Shown: positions 30,309-41,864, counted from the stretch's first letter. The stretch: DNA of 64,000 bases from Macrosoma leucophasiata (GCA_036365455.1 JAWQUS010000017.1:868001-932000), one strand, 5' to 3'. Program-made: numbers and translations. Notes: a model not told the origin generated them from the letters alone.

Positions 30309-30690
30309 AGGCATTACTAGTAATAATCGATCAACTTAAAAAAATGTAGATATTTCGAAAAGGGAACCCTACATTGCACCTTGCCCGAAGAACACTTGAT
30401 CAGTCTTCTTTTGTTCTTGAAATAAGTTGTAGCTGAATTTATTATACCTATACATACTTATTATTTGCATGTAAATATGTTGCTACAAGGATATGTAAAT
30501 AACAAAATTAAATTAAATCTTTTGCAGATAAATATAAAATTTTAAACGCAAAAGAGAAATGAAGGTACATAATTAACCTTCTTGTACGTGATTTAATTCA
30601 AAAAATAATAATATCCCGGTTCCCGCTGCAGAATTATTTCGTTCGTCGAGATATGCTGCAAACCTAATTTTTACGCATAATCATTATATA
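30309..30690. other. No gene seen
   Basis: AT-rich, unassigned. Confidence 0.35.
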
Positions 30691-30940
30691 TTTACTGGTG
30701 GTAGAGCTCCAGTGGCAGAGCTCGCGGGTATAGTCACCACCACATTATCTAATATACTTACCGCTAAATGGTAGTGTTCAGTACTATCATGTCCCGGTTA
30801 GGTGGTAATGTACGGTCCTATAATTGCCTGCACAGAGGCGTAACACGTTAGGCCTCAAAAGTGGTAACGCTTCTGAATTTTGACCTTTGGTCTTTGTGTG
30901 GGTGTCTATAGGCTGCAGTCATCACTTAATATCAATGTGA
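30691..30940 (+). mobile_element. SINE-A copy lacking poly-A
   Basis: Normal head TTTACTGGTGGTAGAGCTCC; stops after CTTAATATCAATGTGA where a hairpin made of the same motif begins. Confidence 0.75.
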
Positions 30941-30951
30941 TTGCATCATTG

Positions 30952-31005
30952 AATCACATTGATATCACATTGATCAATTGTGATCAATGTGATATCAATG
31001 TGATT
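30952..31005. repeat. Perfect 25-bp hairpin between two SINE-A copies
   Basis: Left arm 30952-30976 and right arm 30981-31005 are exact complements with a 4-nt ATTG loop. The arms are built from ATCACATTGAT, a motif in the SINE-A tail. Confidence 0.9.
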
Positions 31006-31294
31006 TTACTGGTGGTAGAGCTCCAGTGACGGAGCTTTCGGGCGTAGGCACCACCGCATTACCTAATATACTTGCCGCTAAATGGTAGTGTTCAACACTA
31101 TCGTGTTCCGGTCAGGTGGTAATGTACGGCCCTGTAATTTCCGGCACAGAGGCATAAGACCTTAGGCCTCAGGAGTGGTAACGCATCTGCATTTTGACCT
31201 TGGTCTTTGTGTGGGTGTCTATAGGCTGCAGTCTTAACATCAATGTAAACTGCATGCTTGCTTACCACTTCCATTACATAAAAAAAAAAAAAAA
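31005..31294 (+). mobile_element. SINE-A copy, full length
   Basis: Head follows the hairpin directly; ends in a pure A-run of about 15. It carries all consensus blocks. Confidence 0.85.
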
Positions 31295-31341
31295 GTGAAC
31301 TGCATGCTTGTATGCCACTCGCCACTCTCATTACATAAAAA
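31295..31341 (+). repeat. SINE-A 3' tail fragment
   Basis: GTGAACTGCATGCTTGTATG then CATTACATAAAAAA repeats the SINE-A tail immediately after the full copy. Confidence 0.7.
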
Positions 31342-31527
31342 AATACCTAAGGAATATACCTATTACTCGTTAGGTTGCCTATCAAAATATCCGGCGGAAT
31401 CACAACCTATAAGTAAAGATAAATATCACAAGTATCTGAATTATCTACCGACTACCGAATTATGTTCACCGACCCTAAATCGGTTAAAAATCAAAAAGGA
31501 AAAGCAAAATTTGACTCATCGGTGTGG

Positions 31528-31601
31528 GGCTTCGGTAGCTTAGTGGTACAGCGGCTGGACTGGTTATCCTGTGGTCGCAGGTTCGATTCCTGCCCGAAGT
31601 C
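31528..31601 (+). repeat. SINE-D tRNA-like unit
   Basis: GGCTTCGGTAGCTTAGTGGT, then GCAGGTTCGATTCCTGCCCG with an AAATTTTTCTTTCC flank. The T-arm pairs perfectly; the anticodon stem is weak. Confidence 0.6.
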
Positions 31602-31659
31602 AAATTTTTCTTTCCGTTTTTTCTTTAATTTCTAAGTATCTAAATTTTTTATATAACGA

Positions 31660-31765
31660 AGGTGGTAAACGTGTGATGTTAAGACGATAATAATATGTGA
31701 TGACTGCAGCCTTTAGACATCTTCACAAAAACCAGAGGTCATGCAGTTGCGTTGCGTAAACTGCG
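31660..31765 (-). repeat. SINE-A fragment
   Basis: GATGACTGCAGCCTTTAGAC and AACCAGAGGTCATGCAG, the 3' part of a decayed copy. Confidence 0.5.
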
Positions 31766-32354
31766 TACTTTTTTTTATCAACATTATGTTTAACATAATA
31801 AAAACGAAACGCTTTTGTATCAAATTACGTAATTAAAATTTATGAGCATATACGTTTGCATTATCAATATTAAATGTGTAGAAATCACGATTTGGTAGTT
31901 AGGATTTTTTAGGACCACACTTAAAATAAAATAGGTGCATTTTATTGACTTTGCTTGAAATTGAAAGATACTTTTTCAAACAAACAGATTACTTACTACA
32001 TTTAATTCACCATAAAATATAAGAAAAGCGTTCTTTTTAGGTTGCATACTTAAAAAGAAAAAAAATGTTATCCTTGATATCTTTCACAGATTGCTTCAAA
32101 CTTGGCTAAGTAAGAAATTTGTATAAATCACCCAATTATGGACGTAAATATTTAACACCTATTGAAATTTAAAATATTCCAATTTCAAAAATTTTATAAT
32201 CTTTAGATAAGTAAATCGTTCTAAAAAAAAGCCAAAATTGACGATTTTCTACGTTTATATCCGTAAACATAGAGGACTAACATTTTCAAAAAAGAATGGA
32301 GAATATATTGTGTCTTTGGCATGATAAGGTAGTCTACCCTAGGAAATTACCTGA
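31766..32354. other. No gene seen
   Basis: AT-rich, unassigned. Confidence 0.35.
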
Positions 32355-32490
32355 GAACCCCAAAACGTGACCGGCGACTCGTGGGTGTTCTTGAATGTAT
32401 GCTTGGATGCATGCATAAATCCTCTGTTAACACGCCTGTATTCCCCGAAGAGGTAGCCTTGGGGGAATATAGACGTGAAGTTAAATTTTG
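32355..32490. repeat. SINE-B fragments, rearranged
   Basis: AAAACGTGACCGGCGACTCG is in one orientation and CGCCTGTATTCCCCGAAGAG in the other, so two partial copies or an inversion. Another terminal scrap (CTGCCTACTCCTTTGGGTGA) lies at 32625-32662. Confidence 0.5.
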
Positions 32491-33000
32491 TTATATGTCG
32501 CATAAAAAAGGTCCATATTAATTGATAGTTACTTTAAGGACAATAAGCGATCGCAAAAGACTTTCAGCCTAAAATAATGTCACAGTGAATCGTAACTTTT
32601 TGAATGTATATGTAAGAACGCATATTATTTCTGCCTACTCCTTTGGGTGATGCAGGCATTAAGTTACATTGATTTATTAAAAAATGTATAATCCACTAAT
32701 TCAATCACAGTATCTCAATGCACACGTATTTAAAGTATAGTCGATATAAACAATTCGCCATTATGAGTCATGTCAACATTAACAGTTTGTTCATTGAGAG
32801 GAAACATAAGCGATTGATGTGCATTGTGCATATGTGCGTGTGTCTTTGTGTGTGTTAATACAAGCAGTCGTGCGTGACTGTGCTGCGCTTAGGCTGGTTG
32901 GAAACGAACGACTTCTAATGCAATTTTCGCTTTTGAATAGAATAAAAATGGTAATCGAGCATGTGTCTGCTTGATTCCAACAAAGTTCTTAGCAATGATG

Positions 33001-33042
33001 GTAAGAAAAGAATAAGAATAAGAATAAGAATAAGAATAAGTT
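33001..33042. repeat. (AATAAG)n microsatellite
   Basis: About six AAGAAT hexamers followed by a T-run. It could be the simple-repeat tail of a reverse-oriented LINE. Confidence 0.8.
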
Positions 33043-33663
33043 TATTTTTTTTGATACACACAATGCATCAATCAACAAGGCAATAAATAATAGAGATAGC
33101 AAAAAGAGATCATAAATGACAACATATTATATTTAAGTAACTACGATAACGTATACCTATACCTGTAGAGATAATTATTACCTATGGCATGATGCAAGTA
33201 TGAGACCAAAAAAAAAATGGCACTCACCTCAGCTACTTGCTGTAGTTGGCACTACAGCGCTGGTATTCTGGTGCGGCCGTGAGTGACATTGCGAACCACA
33301 AGTCGCCCAAATTATGTGATAAATACCTACTTATGAGAAAGTTGTTCCACTTCACACTGATTAAAAATACAAATAATTGGTATAAAATCGGTATTAAACA
33401 GAGTGTAACATATAAACGTCGACATTGAACTGAAAAGTTCATTGTATCGATGATTTCAATAAGCATCATGTAAGTTTAATATAATATAATATGCGAGATA
33501 AATCCGTATAATTAGTTTTATTTCAATGAGTGTAGCTTGCGAAAACCTTACAACACGTCAATTTCAATTTAAATGTGTAGTAACTTAAACCTTAACTGGA
33601 GATAACGTATTTCGTATGGCGCCGTAATATACGCCGTCTCTCTCTCCTCATAAAAATATATTA
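33043..33663. other. No gene seen
   Basis: Frames at 33233-33469 overlap on opposite strands without any domain. Confidence 0.35.
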
Positions 33664-33781
33664 CGTAACCTGACTGGGACGCGCTAGAGCCTAACACTAT
33701 CATTTTGCGGAAAGTTGATTACGTAATGCTGTGGTGCCTACATTCTCAAGTTTTGTCACTGGAGCTCTACCACCTGTAAAA
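33664..33781 (-). repeat. SINE-A 5' half
   Basis: CCTAACACTATCATTTTGCG and GTCACTGGAGCTCTACCACC; decayed. Confidence 0.6.
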
Positions 33782-33992
33782 ATCTTCAATAATTCAGTCC
33801 CAGTATCCCATTACTATGCTGATCTTAGACCATAGACTGATTGTAGTTGTGCGATTTTGGTGCAATTTTTTTACTGCCAACAACGTTTGATTTTATTTGC
33901 TTACTGATATAATCAGCTATATAGTGATTAAAATACTAGTGTTAGAGCTTTAGAATAAATGCTGTTTGTTATATTAAACTTTATTCTTGTTT

Positions 33993-34201
33993 GCGACAAA
34001 CAAGAATACAATTCACATTAATGACAAGTAAAACTATAAATATCTACACTAGACCATAAATTTCAACCTAGATGCGTTACATCTGAGGCCTAATTTGTTA
34101 TGTATCTGAGCCGAAAATTACAGGTCCGTACTCCACCTGACTAGGTCACGATAGCCCTGAATAATACCACGATAGCGCTGTCATTGGAGCTCTACCACCA
34201 G
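33993..34201 (-). repeat. SINE-A copy, strongly decayed
   Basis: AAACAAGAATACAATTCACA at one end, GGAGCTCTACCACCAGA at the other, with deletions between. Confidence 0.6.
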
Positions 34202-34599
34202 AAAAAAATGTTTCTTTTGTGTTCATAACTCAAACACATATATTTACTAAAATCTTGCTCTAAGAGTCGAATAGTATCCACGTGTACCGTTGCCCTAACC
34301 TTTATGCGCGACTATCGGCGCGGAAGGAGTGTTTAGTTTACGCTTGCAGTGTCAAGTTATTTGACTGAATTTCATATGTTCACTTTAGATACAATATTTG
34401 CATGACATGTGTTTTTTAATATGCCTGAATTTGAAATAGCGAATATGTTTCCCAACTGTGAATCGAGTTTGAATAGTTTCTGCCTCAATAGTTTAACGGT
34501 AGAAGACCATTACTACTGAAGTCCGCGTTCTACTCGTATATTTTGCTTGAAGGGTACCTAAATGCTATTGGGATTTATCAAATTGCCTAAGTCAACTAA

Positions 34600-34847
34600 C
34601 GATAGAATTTCAGTAGAGAGCTCAAAGAGTAGGCACCATCGCATTACTACCTGTCAACAAATGGTAGTGTTCAGCATTATTGTACTCTGGTAAGGTGATA
34701 ATGTGTATTCTCGTAATAACTATCGTAGAGGCAATGCATCTGCATTTTGACCTTCAGAATTTGTGTAACCATCTATATCTAGGCTGCAGTAGTTTTGAAT
34801 ACCAAAACGTCAACATTTATGTGAACTGCATACTTATTAGCCACCAA
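34600..34847 (+). repeat. SINE-A copy, old subfamily
   Basis: AGGCACCATCGCATTACTAC, AAATGGTAGTGTTCAGCATT, ATAACTATCGTAGAGGCAAT. Confidence 0.6.
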
Positions 34848-34904
34848 CCGGTAGAAAGTGATTTAAAAATCATTTGTGATAACAGTGAATGTATATAAAA
34901 CCAA

Positions 34905-34985
34905 AAACCAGAGGTCAAAATGCAGATGCGTTGCCACCCTAAGGCCCAATTCTTAATCCTCTGTGATAGTAATTTATAGGGCCAA
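34905..34985 (-). repeat. SINE-A middle fragment
   Basis: ACCAGAGGTCAAAATGCAGA then GTTGCCACCCTAAGGCCC. Confidence 0.5.
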
Positions 34986-35029
34986 ACAAACATATTTAGT
35001 GTAAATTATCATTGCTGTAAACAAACTGG

Positions 35030-35325
35030 AAGCGCGCATGGCTCGGCCCGGTGAGCGCTAGTGACAAAATAAAAATGCGCGTTTCCGTGCTTCGGAGGGC
35101 ACGTTAAGCCGTCGGTCCCGGATGCTATCGATACATAGCAGTCGTTAAACCTTGTCGGAGGCCTTATGGGCGGTTTGAAAACATCCGACAGCGGGTTGGC
35201 CACTAACCCACCCACCTCCACTAATCCGCATTGGAGCAGCGTGGTGGAGAATGCTCCAGGGCTCCCCCCAAAAAGGGAAGAGACTCGTGCCCAGCAGTGC
35301 GACGTATAATGGGTTGCCATTATTG
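35030..35325 (+). mobile_element. SINE-F copy lacking the 5S part
   Basis: The body (TTGAAAACATCCGACAGCGG, AGAGACTCGTGCCCAGCAGT, GGGTTGCCATTATT) is intact. The stretch homologous to 5S rRNA is absent between CGGCCCGGTGAGCGCTAG and the body. An imperfect 10-bp TSD, AACAARCTGG, lies at 35020-35029 and 35326-35335. Confidence 0.7.
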
Positions 35326-35339
35326 AACAAGCTGGTGTC

Positions 35340-35612
35340 AAGACGTGATGACCCACCGGCTATTAGCGGAAGAATTTTCTTCTCCTGGAACATAATTCTT
35401 CCACTAGCACAGTCAGTCAACTGAGCAATGGCGGTCAAACCATGGCAATGGGGCATTAGTAAGTGAAATTACGCGAGATGGGCAGCAGCGTCCTGCGATT
35501 ACTACTGCTACTGCGATTGTAATCCGCATGCCAAGCGTGTCGATTATGCCCATAAAAGGGTTTGGGTAGACTTTGATCCAACAGTAGACATCTTTCGGCT
35601 CATATGATGAAA
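35340..35612 (+). repeat. Repeat with RTE-like ATGATG end (copy 2)
   Basis: ATTCTTCCACTAGCACAGTC, TACGCGAGATGGGCAGCAGC, GACATCTTTCGGCTCATATG; partner of 16150-16415. Confidence 0.55.
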
Positions 35613-35624
35613 CTTTACTGGCTC

Positions 35625-35912
35625 TTTACTGGTGGTAGAGCTCCAGTGATGGAGCTCGCGAGCGTAGGCGCCACCGCATTGCTTAATATACTTGCCGCTA
35701 AATGGTAGTGTTCAGCACTATCGTGTTCCGATTAAGTGGTAATGTACGGCCCTGTAATTTTGCGGCACAGAGGCATAAAACCTTAGGCCTCAGGAGTGGT
35801 AACGCATCTGCATTTTGACCTTGGTCTTTTAGTAGGTGTCTAGGCTGCAGTCATCACTTAACATCAATGTGAAATGCATGCATGTTTTCCATGTGCATTA
35901 CATAAAAAAAAA
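35625..35912 (+). mobile_element. SINE-A copy, full length
   Basis: TTTACTGGTGGTAGAGCTCC to CATTACATAAAAAAAAA, inserted 13 bp after the ATGATG-ended repeat. Confidence 0.82.
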
Positions 35913-36099
35913 CAATCATAAAATATTGGTACCAGGATAAAAGGACCGAAGAGGAGTCAACCATAAACTAAAATTTAAAAGAACTCTCTGTTATACGCAT
36001 CTCTCCACCAAAGACAGCTCATTTAAATTGGTTTCTTAAGCTAGTAACTAGCATAATATTTCCGATAGAAACAATCAAGTGAATGACCTTGCCACCGGT

Positions 36100-36625
36100 C
36101 AGCGGCTCGCGTGAATGTGAACTGACCTCCGATTTCCGATGACATCGAATTATTTAAATCGGTAAAAATAAATAAATGTGTATGTAAGCTTTATATTTAT
36201 TACGTCATAATGTTTTCGACGCGCCATGGACAGGACTGGTTTTTGGATGAAATGACCACTAGTAATTTGCCTAGGTGGCGACTGCTCCGAATAACAACAA
36301 AACTTCGGATGAGTTGACCACTACTGTTTTTAACGAGTGACATTTTATCCGCGGATAAGTTACATTTGCGGATGAATTGTCACCTAAGTCGGTGTACGGT
36401 TACACCTTTTGCTTGAAGTCGTATAGAGATAAATGATAGAAAGTTACTGATGATATTATGATTTATTATGCTGATTTGATATGATAATGTTCTACAGATT
36501 TTATTAAACTGATATTTTTCGATAGTCTTATTGATATTTTGATATTTAAAATGATAATGATAAATGATGATATTTGATATTAATTAATTGATATAATAAT
36601 AAAAATGAGAGTGGACGCGCCTATA
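36100..36625. other. No gene; low-complexity GATA/GATATT stretch
   Basis: 36430-36610 is rich in GATAATGATAAATGATGATA-like words. Upstream, 36225-36410 contains an unassigned stretch (GTGACATTTTATCCGCGGAT) that may be an old transposon. Confidence 0.4.
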
Positions 36626-36789
36626 CGACTTCGTGATGTCGTCACACACTGCTGTCGCTGTTGCAAAGCAACAGTTGTTGTTTAGTGCGTCGTGGCGCTA
36701 GTGAAAAGTAAAAGTTACTTCACACCTATATTTCTAAAAGGGGTAGGAAGGAGTGTACACATGAATTCAGTTTCTAAATTTACCGGAAC

Positions 36790-36828
36790 AACTAGCGGTC
36801 CGCCCCGGCTTCGCACGCGTAAGATAAG
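36790..36828 (-). repeat. Helitron-like 3'-end scrap
   Basis: ACTAGCGGTCCGCCCCGGCT then TCGCACGCG, abutting a SINE-A copy. Confidence 0.5.
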
Positions 36829-37010
36829 AATGCAGATGCGTTACCACGCCTAAAGCCTAAGATTATGCCTCTATGCCGGAAATTACTGGGCCGCACATTG
36901 CCACCTGACCAGAACACGATAATGCTGAATACTACCATTTAGCGACAAGTATATTAGATAATGCGGTGGTGCCTACGCTCGCGTGCTCCATCACTAGAGC
37001 TCCACCACCA
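36829..37010 (-). repeat. SINE-A copy, 3' part missing
   Basis: GAATGCAGATGCGTTACCAC to TAGAGCTCCACCACCA; no poly-A end. Confidence 0.65.
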
Positions 37011-37028
37011 TCTATAACATAATGTTAT

Positions 37029-37188
37029 GTATGGCCCTGTAATAACTATCAAACATATATAACAAATGACATATCAAGGGTGGCAACGCATCTTTATTTT
37101 AACCTCTGGTCTTTGTGTGTGTGTCTATAGGCTGCAGTCATCACTTAACATCAATGTGAACAGCATGCTTGTTTGTCACTTTCATATA
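37029..37188 (+). repeat. SINE-A copy, 5' part missing
   Basis: TATGGCCCTGTAATAACTAT to TGTTTGTCACTTTCATATA; lies head to head with the preceding copy. Confidence 0.65.
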
Positions 37189-37192
37189 TACA

Positions 37193-37581
37193 TCTGTACA
37201 TATAATAAAACAGTAAAATCCGCATGTCTGTACATTGTATATATTTACGAAAAACCAATTGGGGACGATGTTAAAATAGTATTAGAACACTTTTTTTTTC
37301 AATAATTTCTCAATTTTTTGTCTGTCTGTTTGTCCCTTTGTCCAGGCTAATCTCCGAAGATACAGGACGGATTCGAATGAAACTTTTTATGGCGTATAGA
37401 TACTAAGCCTGGCCCACATTTAGGCTACTTTTTACTGCGAGATCACTCGGGAAATCACTCACAATCACAATCGGGAATCTCTACATTTAATTTCATTTTC
37501 CTATACAAATAGTCCGTATCTATCAAACCTCTGACACATTATTTCATTGTGAGGCAAAACGAAGTTTGCCGGGTCAGCTAG
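37193..37581 (+). mobile_element. Helitron-like element, about 390 bp
   Basis: Begins TCTGTACATATAATAAAACA, ends GTTTGCCGGGTCAGCTAG. Its last 100 bp match the complement of the left ends of 15420-15686 and 23579-23848. Confidence 0.6.
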
Positions 37582-37895
37582 CTTTAAAAATAAAATATAC
37601 CTACCTACTGAAATAAATAATGTACGTAAATAAAACATATACAAATATTCCCCTTTCATATTTCAATGCAGCATTTTAGTTGAAATTTGTGAAGTGTATA
37701 ATTATGAAATATTTTAACTCATTAAACATATGTCAACATATGTTACGTTAACCAATACAGAACAAAGGAACTGAGTATGAATATTTCAAACACATTAACT
37801 TGATGGGGTTCACTCCACATTGCAAAAGGAAATGGGTTAATGTGTATGCATTAGTAGACAAATGTAAAATATGTTGAAAAAACGTACGTAAAAAA
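37582..37895. other. No gene seen
   Basis: AT-rich, unassigned. Confidence 0.35.
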
Positions 37896-38204
37896 ACGTT
37901 ACTTCACCCCTGTAATCTCCGAAGGGGCAGGCAGACGTAAATGCATGCATTCAAGGATACATGCAAACACCCACGATTCGCCGGTTACGTTTTGGTCCAT
38001 GTAACGGGTGGCGAGCCTGTTGACATCTCCGGGCACATTACTAAACTTCGAGGTACTGAGAAATTTCCAGAAAATGGAAAAATCCCAATAGAACCAGAGA
38101 TAAAGGACTTTTCACCATTATCTCTGATAACCCCCTACCCGAGAATCGAACCCAGGACCTCAGCGTAGTAGTAGGGGCCTGCTACTACTAGGCTACCGAG
38201 GCAG
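37896..38204 (-). mobile_element. SINE-B copy
   Basis: Left GTTACTTCACCCCTGTAATC, right head complement GAGAATCGAACCCAGGACCT and CCTGCTACTACTAGGCTACC. Confidence 0.75.
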
Positions 38205-38220
38205 TCAAGACATTCTATAG

Positions 38221-38526
38221 TACGTAACTTCACGCCTGTAATCCCCGAAGGGGTAGGCAGAGGTAAATGCATGCATTCAATCATACATGCAAACACCCAC
38301 GACTTGCCGGTCACGTTTTGGCCCATGTAACAGGTGGCGAACCTGATGCCATCTCCGGGCACATTACCAAACTTCGGGATACTGGGAAACTTCCAGAAAA
38401 TGGAAAAATCCCAACAGAAGCAGAGATAAAGGATTTTAAACCGTTTTCTCATATATCCCCGACCCGGGAATCGAACCCAGGACCTCCAGCGTAATAGTAG
38501 TGGCCTGCTACCACTACGCTACTGAG
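38221..38526 (-). mobile_element. SINE-B copy, second of a tandem pair
   Basis: Same orientation as the preceding copy and only 16 bp away. Head complement CGGGAATCGAACCCAGGACC then CCACTACGCTACTGAG. It is closer to 13051-13360 than to its neighbour, so they are separate insertions. Confidence 0.75.
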
Positions 38527-38667
38527 CATTCTATAGTATCTAAAGTAAAATAAGTTAAGTTCGGCAGTTTAATATACAGCACAACTTCTGCCTTGCTAAT
38601 TTGAAAATACATTCCAAAATTAGACATATTCCACGTACAGTACTTTTATATATATATATATATATAT

Positions 38668-38846
38668 AGCGGCCCGCCCCGGCTTCGCCCGCGCTGCTCT
38701 GCTCCTATTAGTCATAGCGTAATGTAAGCTATCCTATCTCTCAAGTTGGATCGAACTGCACATGGTGTGCGAATTTTATTATAATCGGTTAAGTGGTTTA
38801 GGAGTCCATTGAGGACAAACATTGTGACACGAGATTTATATATATT
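38668..38846 (-). mobile_element. Helitron-like element at the PLE left flank
   Basis: AGCGGCCCGCCCCGGCTTCG preceded by a (TA)n run; the other side ends ACGAGATTTATATATATTA. The PLE array inserted at or beside this end. Confidence 0.55.
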
Positions 38847-38858
38847 AAGATATATGTA

Positions 38859-39520
38859 ACGTTTTCGTAGGTTTTCGCGAGCTTCATACATTGTAGAAAT
38901 TAAATTTGCGGATTTTCTCGCGTATACAACACTCCCAAACTTCTTCATACACCCGACGTTTCGGTCGCTTTCCAGCTACCGTGGTCACGGGCTGACTAAT
39001 TCGACGATGTTCAGCCTGGTCTTATATAGCTGAGACAGAACACAACCCTAGTGCGATGTAACTACTAGTGGCGCCATCTAGCGATAAATTACTGAATGTG
39101 AATATGTGAATGAAATATAAAACTACGTTGCCATGTCATGCTAGCGCCACCTGTTTCTGAGACGTCTGGCATAACGGTCCGGATTCACGCAAAAGTTACT
39201 AACCGTATCTCGTGGTTTTGCAGATTTACTAGTTTGGGATTTCAATTTGGATATAATGGGATCCCAATTCGTTGACAAACGCCAACCATCCTCTCTATTG
39301 AAATTTGGATGCTTTTTAATCTCAATAGCCTCTCTGACCATCCGTGGAATAGGACGATTTTCTTTTGATATTATCTGAACCTTATCAAAACGAATGTAGT
39401 GGTTGGGTTTGTCCGTTAGATGTTCACAAACTGCAGACTTTCCGGTTCGTTGGTGTTTGACATCGGCTATATGTTCTTTCACCCGGGTCAATACAGGCCT
39501 CTTTGTTTGTCCTATGTACG
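38859..39520 (-). pseudogene. Inverted PLE end: C-terminal endonuclease part plus spacer
   Basis: Exact complement of 41293-41954. It encodes the last ~125 residues of the PLE protein on the minus strand (from YIGQTKRPVLTRVKEH), followed by the spacer with TATA box and hammerhead-like motif and the first ~30 codons of the next ORF. It has no RT domain. Confidence 0.9.
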
Positions 39521-41672
39521 CAATTTATCCAAAGACATAGAAAATACGTTGCAAATAGGAGATTGGCAAGACTGCGTTCAAGTTATCGATAGCCGTGCTC
39601 AGACCACCTATGATCATTGCAAAGTGAGGCACATAAAGAAATATGAGAAACTTGATAAGGAGTCGAAGAAAAACAAGGAAGCAGATCATTCGGCGTCTAC
39701 TAGAAATAATACAGCAGTGGTCAATCTCTCTAAACGTACTTTGGATGATCCTACCATTGAGGTCCTCGAAAAAGGATTGAACTTCGCACCAGCTCCATCA
39801 AAGATACCGTATGAAGAGATTGTTAGCAATGTAGAGGACTGTCTTCTCAGGAATCAAATTTCTAAGGATACAGCTGAGGAGATTCGACAGGATATAGCGA
39901 CTGCGTTGCGTCATAGTCGCCCTCCAAAGCCAAACATGTCCCGAGATGAAGCTCAAGCACTGAAAGCATTACGGAAATCAGAAGACATTATAATCCTCCG
40001 TGCAGACAAGGGAAACACTACGGTTGTGATGGAGACGTCTGATTACAATGATAAAATCACATCTTTATTATCGGATGTGAATACTTACAAAAAGGTTGAA
40101 AAAGATCCGACCTCAAAAATTGTTAAGAAAACAGCTGAATTGTTGCATAAACATGCAGAAACATTGGATCTAGACGTACCAAAATTACTCCCATCATGTG
40201 CGAAGCCACCGAAATTGTATGGACTCCCAAAAATACACAAGTCTGGCGTCCCTCTTCGTCCGATCGTGAGCCAAATTGACACACCGACATATAAACTGGC
40301 TCAACACGTAGCACGTATACTTTCACCACTGAGGGGACAAACAACGGCTTTTGTGAAGGATTCCTATAGTTTTATCGCTGAAGTCAACCATCTACAACTC
40401 TCAGCTAATGACGTTATGGTCAGTTTCGACGTTGAATCTTTATTCACGAGCTTACCAGTGAAAGAATGCGTTGAAATAGTTAAAAGGAGGTTAGTCGCTA
40501 ACAATTTGCCTATAGAATATTCAGAATTACTGGAATGGTGTTTAACATCCGGATACCTCATGTGGAACAATGAATTTTTCATGCAACTAGATGGAGTTGC
40601 AATGGGCTCTCCGGTGTCTCCTGTGGTCGCAGATATATTTATGGAAGACTTCGAGGAGCGTGCCCTCAGTACTACATCTATAACACCTAAAATATACAAG
40701 CGCTATGTAGACGATACGTTCACCGTGTTAGACAGTCATGAAGTAACTGGATTTCTCGATCATCTTAATTCAATAAATCAAAAGATCAGATTTACAATGG
40801 AATTGGAGCAAAATAGCAAATTAGCCTTCTTAGATACTCTATTGATTAGGAATCCCGACAACACTTTAAGCCATACTGTGTATAGGAAACCTACCCATAC
40901 AGACAGGTATCTCAATGGTAACTCTCACCACTACCCGGGACATCTAGCTGCAGTCGGCCTATCTTTGTTTAGGAGAGCACGAGGCATATGTGACAACGAT
41001 CATTTAAATGCCGAGCTACAACACCTACGACAAGTGCTGCGAAATAATAAACTAAAAGTACCACCCCTCCGACATAGAAAATCAACGAAACCACCAACAG
41101 TTGAAAGACAACCGGCTTTACTACCTTATGTTAAGGGTGTTACGGATAAAATAGGTAACATACTGAAAAAGTCGTCAATAAAGACAATTTTCAAACCTTA
41201 TAAGAAACTACACCAGTATTTAAGACCTATAAAATGTAACATTCCTTTGCAGGATGCCGGTATCTATAAACTGGATTGTGATTGCGGACTTTCGTACATA
41301 GGACAAACAAAGAGGCCTGTATTGACCCGGGTGAAAGAACATATAGCCGATGTCAAACACCAACGAACCGGAAAGTCTGCAGTTTGTGAACATCTAACGG
41401 ACAAACCCAACCACTACATTCGTTTTGATAAGGTTCAGATAATATCAAAAGAAAATCGTCCTATTCCACGGATGGTCAGAGAGGCTATTGAGATTAAAAA
41501 GCATCCAAATTTCAATAGAGAGGATGGTTGGCGTTTGTCAACGAATTGGGATCCCATTATATCCAAATTGAAATCCCAAACTAGTAAATCTGCAAAACCA
41601 CGAGATACGGTTAGTAACTTTTGCGTGAATCCGGACCGTTATGCCAGACGTCTCAGAAACAGGTGGCGCTAG
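39521..41672 (+). pseudogene. PLE RT/GIY-YIG ORF, 5'-truncated copy 1
   Basis: Enters at residue 119 of the full protein (NLSKDIENTLQ) directly after the inversion junction. RT and GIY-YIG domains are complete. The frame stays open back to an ATG at 39420 inside the inverted copy, which would add 34 unrelated residues. Confidence 0.88.
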
Positions 41673-41864
41673 CATGACATGGCAACGTAGTTTTATATTT
41701 CATTCACATATTCACATTCAGTAATTTATCGCTAGATGGCGCCACTAGTAGTTACATCGCACTAGGGTTGTGTTCTGTCTCAGCTATATAAGACCAGGCT
41801 GAACATCGTCGAATTAGTCAGCCCGTGACCACGGTAGCTGGAAAGCGACCGAAACGTCGGGTGT
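41673..41864 (+). promoter_or_regulatory. PLE spacer with TATA box and Inr
   Basis: 192 bp between one stop codon and the next ATG. TATATAAG at 41785-41792 is followed, about 33 bp later, by TCAG at 41818-41821, a plausible insect Inr. Transcripts from here would begin just before the ribozyme-like fold and the ORF. Repeated at 44370-44561 and 47067-47258. Confidence 0.6.
41821..41862 (+). ncRNA. Hammerhead-like ribozyme motif, PLE copy 2
   Basis: Stem I: GCCC (41821-41824) with GGGT (41859-41862). Stem II: GGTAGCT with AGCGACC around a GGAA loop (41833-41850), with one A-G mismatch. Then GAAAC and GTC (41851-41858), the hammerhead 3' core with a predicted cut after 41858. The 5' core reads GTGACCAC where CTGANGA is canonical, so activity is uncertain. 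PLEs are known to carry hammerhead motifs at this place. Confidence 0.6.

Noticed and set aside
39420..39520. ATG-led N-terminus of the first PLE frame as a genuine protein start
   Set aside because: These codons are the antisense of another copy's nuclease domain, created by the inversion.
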